Shown piece after piece: positions 35,382 to 39,519 of a stretch of 39,519 nt of DNA. The DNA lies in the NCBI GenBank assembly GCA_024641785.1, contig JAHECK010000013.1:1-39519 (forward strand), written 5' to 3'. Position 1 is the stretch's first letter, and every line of letters begins with the position of its first letter. The notes below the pieces were generated by a model, which did no database searches, had not been told where the DNA came from, and saw only the letters and a list, made by a program, of their open reading frames with translations. The DNA is from Flavobacteriales bacterium. GTDB taxonomy: Bacteria > Bacteroidota > Bacteroidia > Flavobacteriales_D > JAHECK01. Position numbers and translations under genes: made by a program.

Positions 35382-36077
35382 TTGAATAAGCATTTTATAA
35401 CCATACTAACTTCAGTCTTTTTTGTATTAGCTCTTAATGCACAAAATAGTGTTGGACTAAATCATAGCCTTCATCCGATAAAAAAAGGTGAAATCCCCAT
35501 TTATAATTTAGAATATCAAGTCGGTGATTCAGGGATTTATATTGTTAAAATATATTACTCAGATGATCATTTATTGATGTCAGGATTTTCTTTAGACAGT
35601 CTGGGACAGCAACTTAATGGCGAAAGCACATGGTATTATAAAAACGGGCAATTACAAGCGCAGGGGTCCTATAAATGTTCCCAGAAATTAGGTGTGTGGA
35701 AACGCTATAACGAAGATGGCAGCAGGAAACCAGATCGACATTACAGTAATGTTAACATGAATACAATTGTTTTTAATAGTGCGCTCGTTATGCCAAAACC
35801 CAAAGTTGATTCTTTAAATTTTGAAGAATATATCATTAAGAATGTGATCGCAGAACGTGCTTTTGATATTGTATCCTATTCTCCTGTAGCTATCCAATTA
35901 TTAATCGGTAATGATGGGAGTGTTAGAGAAACTAAATATGATGATCGATTGACAATGGATGAAATGGAAACCCTTGCACAAATGATTAAAAAAATCCCAT
36001 CATGGTCTCCCGGATCCAATGGAACCCAAAACTTAAATGTAAGGGTGAATTATTTAGTGAAGTTTCCTACAGAGTGA
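35382..36077 (+). CDS. Exported MORN-repeat protein with TonB C-terminal-like domain
   Basis: A 231-residue periplasmic protein. Seen: signal peptide MNKHFITILTSVFFVLALNAQ; MORN/YwqK-like repeat segments at about 75-110 (GESTWYYKNGQLQAQGSYKCSQKLGVWKRYNEDG); and a C-terminal half (about 145-231) with the pattern of a TonB C-terminal domain: VAIQLLIGNDGSVRETKYD, ETLAQMIKKIPSWSPG, NVRVNYLVKF. The start is a TTG immediately after the stop of the CTD-only gene. There is no TM anchor of the kind expected in an active TonB, so it probably does not transduce energy itself. It converges on dnaX with 21 bp between the stops. Confidence 0.82.
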   Translation: MNKHFITILTSVFFVLALNAQNSVGLNHSLHPIKKGEIPIYNLEYQVGDSGIYIVKIYYSDDHLLMSGFSLDSLGQQLNGESTWYYKNGQLQAQGSYKCSQKLGVWKRYNEDGSRKPDRHYSNVNMNTIVFNSALVMPKPKVDSLNFEEYIIKNVIAERAFDIVSYSPVAIQLLIGNDGSVRETKYDDRLTMDEMETLAQMIKKIPSWSPGSNGTQNLNVRVNYLVKFPTE

Positions 36078-36098
36078 AAAAAGACGGGAGACCGAAAA

Positions 36099-37867
36099 TC
36101 AGATTAGATCCAAATCAAGCCCCTCTCTTAATTTCTCCAGTATTGGATACTTTTCTGCCATTGATTTATATCTGTCCTCATCGGAATAAACATGCTTTTT
36201 TGACTTTAACTTTTTAATAGGGGTTTCAAAAGTCAAGGCATAATTATTTAAATGCTTTCTTAAATAATTGACCATATCAACCTTAATCAGATCGATTTGA
36301 TTTAGTTGAATATTATTTTCAATGGGGAAGATCAATTTAAAATGGGCTTTTAACTCTGGGTTTCGCTGATTTAAAGTAGTATACAGACTTCGGTTATTGG
36401 TGTCGACATGATTTTGAATGTATAATTTCCAAAATCGGTCCACTTGATCTTGTCCGAAAGGCGTTTTAGGCATATCCTCTCCACCGAGCAACTCAGTATT
36501 CAAACCCTCTGCTAATCCTTCTTCTTTCAGTATATTTTCAATCGAATTAGGAGATCTGAATTTCCCTTTAGTAAGACTTGTTTTTGTTTTAACAGGAGTT
36601 GCTTTCTCTTTTATGATTTTTTCAGTAATAATTGGAGCTAGTTTTTCATCAGCAACCTTTTCAATAATTATTGAAGGAGTAATCTCAATTCTTTCTTTGG
36701 GAACAACTGCTTTTTTAAAAGCAGTTATCATTGGAGCTATTTGGTATTTATGGGCTTTTTTTTTTCAACCCCGTCTAAACTTAACGAAGCCATTTGCATT
36801 AAACTCAATTCCACCAAAAGCCGCTTATTTTGCGAGACTTTGTATTGATAATCAGCATGAATTAAAATATCGATCGATTGAAAAAGAAATGAATGATCGG
36901 TCTTTTTAGCCTGTGCTTTATATTTCTGCTGAATTTTTTCACTTACTTCTAAAAGACTAACACTTTCCTCGGATTTACAAACCATTAGGTTTCGAAAATG
37001 ACCAGCTAATCCATTTAAAAAATGATGACCTTCAAATCCTTTACTTAAAATGCTATTAAAAAGAACTAAAGAACTTGGGATGTTATTAGCTAATAAAGCA
37101 TCGGTGATCTTAAAATAATAATCGTAGTCAAGAATATTTAAATTCTCTATTACATTCAAATAGCTAAGTTCATTTCCAGAAAAACTCACTTGCTGATCAA
37201 AAATGGATAATGCATCTCTTAATGCTCCATCCGCTTTTTCAGCGATGATGTGAAGCGCTTCATCCTCAGCCTTAATATTTTCTTTTGTTGCAATAGTAGA
37301 AAGGTGGCTTACCATATCAGGAATTCGGATCCGATTGAAATCGAATATCTGACATCGAGAAAGTATGGTAGGAATTATCTTATGCTTTTCTGTTGTAGCT
37401 AAGATGAAAATGGCATGTGCCGGCGGTTCTTCCAATGTTTTTAAAAAGGCATTAAAAGCCGCAGAACTTAGCATATGGACCTCGTCAATGATATATACTT
37501 TATGCGATCCTATCTGAGGAGCCATTCTAACCTGATCGATCAGTGTACGAATATCGTCAACAGAGTTATTTGAAGCCGCATCCAATTCATATATATTGAG
37601 GGAATGACCTTCATTGAATGACTTACATGAATCGCACTTATCACAAGGCTCGATCGCTTCGGTCCGATCCATACAATTGATCGTTTTGGCGAGAATCCTT
37701 GCTACGGTTGTTTTTCCAACTCCTCGCGATCCTGTAAATAAAAAAGCTTGAGCTAAATGCTGATTTCTTATAGCATTTTTTAATGTTTCAGTAATATTTA
37801 ACTGCCCTACTACAGTGTCAAAAGTAGCGGGACGGTATTTTCTAGCTGATACAACAAATTGCTCCAT
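36099..37867 (-). CDS. dnaX: DNA polymerase III subunit tau (dnaX, via -1 shift at A10)
   Basis: Clamp-loader subunit tau, an ATPase that loads the sliding clamp and couples polymerases at the fork. Full product requires a -1 shift at the A10 run (36756-36765): the frame downstream of the run is open from VEKKK through AHKYQIAPM to 36099 and gives 589 residues. Seen in the first half: Walker A GSRGVGKTTVARILA, four-Cys zinc site (C, CDKC, CDSC), DEVHMLS, ATTEKHKI, SRCQIFDF and GALRDALSIFDQ. The tail holds a Pro/Lys/Thr-rich linker and a C-terminal domain (FWKLYIQNHV, LRKHLNNYAL, final ILEKLREGLDLDLI) as in Bacteroidota DnaX. A translation start inside the tail (ATG at 36731) has no meaning as a separate gene. 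Confidence 0.85.
36705..36726 (-). other. Hairpin downstream of the dnaX slippery run
   Basis: AACTGCTTTT pairs with AAAAGCAGTT around a loop of two bases (in practice four): a 9-10 bp stem in the dnaX message starting 29 nt after the A10 run. In E. coli dnaX the stimulating hairpin starts 5-6 nt after the heptamer, so this one is unusually distant. Confidence 0.4.
36737..37867 (-). CDS. dnaX: DNA polymerase III subunit gamma-like product (dnaX zero frame)
   Basis: The zero-frame reading of dnaX stops 18 nt after the A10 run: after VEKKK come PINTK and TAG. The product is 376 residues and comprises ATPase domains I-III (Walker A, zinc site, Walker B, sensor motifs, SRC finger, and collar helices) without the tau-specific polymerase- and helicase-binding tail. 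This is the same logic as E. coli gamma (short) and tau (long), only here the zero frame gives the short form and the shifted frame gives the long form, as opposed to E. coli where the zero frame gives tau. The ATG at 37867 (MEQFVVSARKYRP) is used because the upstream in-frame start at 37888 lies before the -7 box. Confidence 0.85.
   Translation of the reverse strand: MEQFVVSARKYRPATFDTVVGQLNITETLKNAIRNQHLAQAFLFTGSRGVGKTTVARILAKTINCMDRTEAIEPCDKCDSCKSFNEGHSLNIYELDAASNNSVDDIRTLIDQVRMAPQIGSHKVYIIDEVHMLSSAAFNAFLKTLEEPPAHAIFILATTEKHKIIPTILSRCQIFDFNRIRIPDMVSHLSTIATKENIKAEDEALHIIAEKADGALRDALSIFDQQVSFSGNELSYLNVIENLNILDYDYYFKITDALLANNIPSSLVLFNSILSKGFEGHHFLNGLAGHFRNLMVCKSEESVSLLEVSEKIQQKYKAQAKKTDHSFLFQSIDILIHADYQYKVSQNKRLLVELSLMQMASLSLDGVEKKKPINTK
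36756..36765 (-). other. A10 slippery run in dnaX (recoding or transcriptional slippage site)
   Basis: On the coding strand GTT GAA AAA AAA AAG CCC contains ten A in a row, with the heptamer A AAA AAG in zero frame, identical to the E. coli dnaX slippery heptamer. The tau tail is in the -1 frame with respect to the upstream frame. A -1 ribosomal slip or an mRNA with one extra A both restore the tail. Confidence 0.75.
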
Positions 37868-37873
37868 AAGGGT

Positions 37874-37881
37874 CAAAGATA
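37874..37881 (-). promoter_or_regulatory. Candidate -7 box (TATCTTTG) of dnaX
   Basis: TATCTTTG is a full TAnnTTTG match ending 6 nt before the dnaX ATG at 37867; a leaderless transcript would be expected. The -33 region overlaps the terminator of the upstream gene and has no TTTG. Confidence 0.45.
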
Positions 37882-37892
37882 ATTGCATTGCT

Positions 37893-37924
37893 AAAAAGGG
37901 CCCTATTTAGCAAGGGCCTTTTTT
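37893..37924 (-). terminator. Rho-independent terminator between the thioredoxin gene and dnaX
   Basis: Reading the minus strand: AAAAAAGGCCC, loop TTGCTAAATA, GGGCCCTTTTT: a GC-rich stem with one bulged G and a U-run, 32 nt after the thioredoxin stop. The right arm overlaps a competing pair, TTGCTAAA with TTTAGCAA (37889-37896), so two hairpins exclude each other. Confidence 0.7.
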
Positions 37925-37956
37925 CAACAAATGCATTTATATGTGAATAACTTTAG

Positions 37957-38502
37957 CTAATTCTGAATTAGGGAAGAGTAATCACTCCAACTTTGATCCA
38001 GGTAAGCATTATCACCGAAATAATGTAGAATTGGCAGAATTTGATTCGGCTGCAGATATCCCTGAACCGGTGACAGAATAGTGAAATTTTCATCCATATA
38101 AACAACAGTAGGATAAGCAATCCTTCCATTAACAGGAGCTATAGCCATTGTAAATTCATGAGTACCATTACGACCTGTTCCTCTACTTGGATCATATTGC
38201 GGATTGCTATATGCCGTTCCTAAAAAAGTGATGCTTTCCTGTCCTTCCGCATCAAATTTTACAGCATAATAATTTTCATTAACATAATTGATCACATCCT
38301 GATCTGTAAAGGTGTTTTTCATCATCATTTTACATGGTCCACACCATTGTGTATACACATCGATCATCACTTTACGAGGTTCATTTTTCATTGCCTCCTG
38401 AACTTCTTCGATCGACATCCACTGAATCGTTTCATGCTGTGCAAAGCTATTTGTGGTAACTAAAAAAAACATTAAGTAAGCAATTCTCTTATACCAATTC
38501 AT
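37957..38502 (-). CDS. Exported thioredoxin-family protein (CGPC)
   Basis: A 181-residue periplasmic thiol-disulfide oxidoreductase-like protein. Seen: signal peptide about 1-22 ending NSFAQ; VMIDVYTQWCGPCKMM with C54 and C57; DVINYVNENYYAVKFDAEG; YPTVVYMD with the cis-Pro P131; and a C-terminal tail with final helices. A roughly 30-residue insert (about 93-125, NPQYDPSRGTGRNGTHEF) between the third strand and the cis-Pro loop distinguishes it from plain thioredoxin; it suggests a thioredoxin_7/DUF255-type member with a specialised substrate. Followed by the terminator before dnaX. Confidence 0.9.
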   Translation of the reverse strand: MNWYKRIAYLMFFLVTTNSFAQHETIQWMSIEEVQEAMKNEPRKVMIDVYTQWCGPCKMMMKNTFTDQDVINYVNENYYAVKFDAEGQESITFLGTAYSNPQYDPSRGTGRNGTHEFTMAIAPVNGRIAYPTVVYMDENFTILSPVQGYLQPNQILPILHYFGDNAYLDQSWSDYSSLIQN

Positions 38503-38518
38503 CTAAAATAATTTTTTA

Positions 38519-38526
38519 CAAAAGTA
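38519..38526 (-). promoter_or_regulatory. Candidate -7 box (TACTTTTG) of the thioredoxin gene
   Basis: TACTTTTG on the minus strand, a full TAnnTTTG match ending 16 nt before the ATG at 38502. No clear -33 element. Confidence 0.4.
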
Positions 38527-38638
38527 AGGGAAATAGTAGAATTGTTAAGCTACAAATAGTACAAATGGAAGATTTCATTGTTAAATGAAGGAAAAAAAAT
38601 CCCTTCAAAAGAGTATTTTAGCAGTCCTAAAATAAGCC

Positions 38639-39448
38639 ATGACAAAAATTGTATTTATCACTGGAGCTTCTTCCGGAATTGGCGAAGCAATCGCCACACG
38701 ACTATCCGATAAAGGATTTATTGTTTATGGGACAAGTAGAAAAAAACGATCTGATGTTGATTATAAGTTTCATTTTTTGCAACTTGATGTAAGAGATGAA
38801 CAAAGTATAGAAAGAGCGATATCAATAGTAATTGAAAAAGAAGGCCAGATAGATATCTTAATAAATAATGCAGGCTTAGGTATGATCGGTGCATTGGAAG
38901 ATACTACGATAGAAGAATCCAAATCAATATTTGATACAAATGTGTTTGGTTTACACGCGATGTGCAAGGCAGTTATTCCTTATATGAGAAAGCAAAATAA
39001 TGGATTGATCATCAATACATCGAGTATTGCAGGCAAAATCGGACTTCCATACAGAGGAATTTACAATGCAACAAAACATGCCATCGAAGGCTTTAGTGAA
39101 GCTTTAAGCATGGAATTAAGACCATTTAATATAAAGGTCATCATTTTAGAACCTGGAGATTACAGAACAAATATTAATACAAATCGGAAAATTTCCAAAG
39201 AGAGTTTAAATCCGTCTTCACCCTATTATCATTCTTTTAACCGAACATTAGATCAGGTTTTTAATGAGGTTAATACCGCTTGGTCTCCTGAAAAAATTGC
39301 AAAGGATGTAGAGCGTATTATTAATTATAAATATCCCAGACTTCGATTTACATCAGCACCCTTAAAGCAAAAATTATCGATCCTAATGCATAAGTTGCTA
39401 CCTGCGCGACTGTTCGAATACATTATTTCAAAATTCTATAACGTATAA
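38639..39448 (+). CDS. Short-chain dehydrogenase/reductase (SDR family)
   Basis: A 269-residue classical SDR. Seen: cofactor loop TGASSGIG at 8-15; the acid-poor region after strand 2 (GTSRKKRS) with basic residues, suggesting NADPH; LDVRDE at 49-54; NNAG at 76-79; catalytic S129 (NTSSIAG) and Y142-x3-K146 in YNATKHA; and EPGDYRTNI. The set S-Y-K is complete. The C-terminus (about 225-269) is longer and basic, typical of the group related to 17-beta-HSD-like or DltE-like SDRs. Stand-alone gene; substrate unknown. It converges on the recombinase fragment at the right edge with 5 bp between stops. Confidence 0.93.
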   Translation: MTKIVFITGASSGIGEAIATRLSDKGFIVYGTSRKKRSDVDYKFHFLQLDVRDEQSIERAISIVIEKEGQIDILINNAGLGMIGALEDTTIEESKSIFDTNVFGLHAMCKAVIPYMRKQNNGLIINTSSIAGKIGLPYRGIYNATKHAIEGFSEALSMELRPFNIKVIILEPGDYRTNINTNRKISKESLNPSSPYYHSFNRTLDQVFNEVNTAWSPEKIAKDVERIINYKYPRLRFTSAPLKQKLSILMHKLLPARLFEYIISKFYNV

Positions 39449-39453
39449 TTCAC

Positions 39454-39519
39454 CTATTTAAAACGAGGGTGGAAATCATAAATAGCAGATCTAAGATAAT
39501 CGGTATCCAGATGTGTATA
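39454..39519 (-). CDS. C-terminal tail of a Xer-type tyrosine recombinase, partial
   Basis: The minus strand from the window edge has a 21-codon open frame reading YTHLDTDYLRSAI, then YDFHPRFK and TAG at 39454. The opening YTHLD and the HPR ending are what the end of XerC/XerD-like recombinases looks like (IYTHL..., ...HPR), and the first Tyr would be the DNA nucleophile. Most of the gene is outside the window, so the call rests on 21 residues. Confidence 0.5.
   Translation of the reverse strand, partial: YTHLDTDYLRSAIYDFHPRFK

Noticed and set aside
36099-36731. 210-aa ORF as a separate gene after dnaX
   Set aside because: Its frame continues upstream of the ATG without stop to the A10 run and carries the usual DnaX tail, so it is the tau extension and not a gene of its own.
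36099-37867. dnaX as a pseudogene
   Set aside because: dnaX is essential, both segments are intact in sequence, and the break falls exactly on a known slippery heptamer.
1-39519. CRISPR arrays, tRNA/rRNA genes, insertion sequences, prophage
   Set aside because: No regularly spaced repeat, no cloverleaf or rRNA sequence, and no transposase or phage structural protein was seen in any frame.

Overview
The window is a chromosomal segment of a low-GC member of the Bacteroidota, probably an aerobic, gliding-type or marine lineage. Four observations support this. There are three type IX secretion (T9SS) cargo-type proteins, two with type B and one with a type A C-terminal sorting domain. There is a CarboxypepD_reg-plug-barrel TonB receptor. 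Several starts are preceded by the Bacteroidota -7 box TAnnTTTG, in one case with a perfect TTTG-N19-TAnnTTTG promoter. Lipoproteins have the short lipobox followed by KK or N. No tRNA, rRNA, CRISPR array, insertion sequence or prophage is visible.

Layout. 1-3103: 5' part of an RND-type HlyD adaptor (runs off the left edge), a DnaQ-like 3'-5' exonuclease, and a divergent MFS transporter. 3205-15558 (minus): a four-gene run transcribed as two-TM membrane protein, prmA, a 1495-aa exported beta-rich protein of unknown function, and a 2114-aa exported protein with TPR, PD40 propeller, carboxypeptidase-regulatory-like domain, a coiled coil of over 1000 residues and three C-terminal SPOR-like repeats. 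15646-18855 (plus): T9SS type B cargo and an AGCS sodium:amino-acid symporter with a large inserted loop. 18852-21743 (minus): a compact MbnP / di-haem peroxidase / di-haem peroxidase lipoprotein operon. 21872-24200 (plus): GNAT, small lipoprotein, DinB-like protein, Crp/Fnr regulator and a CxxC glutaredoxin-like protein. 24368-29112 (plus): TonB receptor plus a T9SS-exported alpha/beta-hydrolase-fold protein that appears to have lost its nucleophile, closed by a strong terminator. 29191-30000: murQ. 30215-32575 (minus): a Wzc-type tyrosine autokinase without other capsule genes. 32853-36077 (plus): two DUF1573 proteins, an aminotransferase, a CTD-only T9SS protein, and a MORN/TonB-C protein. 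36099-38502 (minus): dnaX and an exported thioredoxin. 38639-39448: an SDR oxidoreductase. The right edge holds the last 21 codons of a probable Xer-type recombinase.

Most interesting points. (1) dnaX is split into a 376-aa gamma-like frame and a tau tail by an A10 run containing the heptamer A AAA AAG; a -1 shift, or one extra A in the mRNA, restores a 589-aa tau. (2) The 2114-aa protein resembles the T9SS protein PorE in its first 440 residues, but where PorE has an OmpA_C-like peptidoglycan-binding domain it has a huge coiled coil and SPOR-like repeats; it is co-oriented with a second giant of unknown fold. This is the best candidate for an undescribed envelope system here. (3) The MbnP operon has two peroxidase-like partners, one of which has Met in place of the inter-haem Trp. 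(4) The TonB-receptor-linked hydrolase fold has Gly at the nucleophile position. Function statements come from motif recognition by eye; no search or structure prediction was run.
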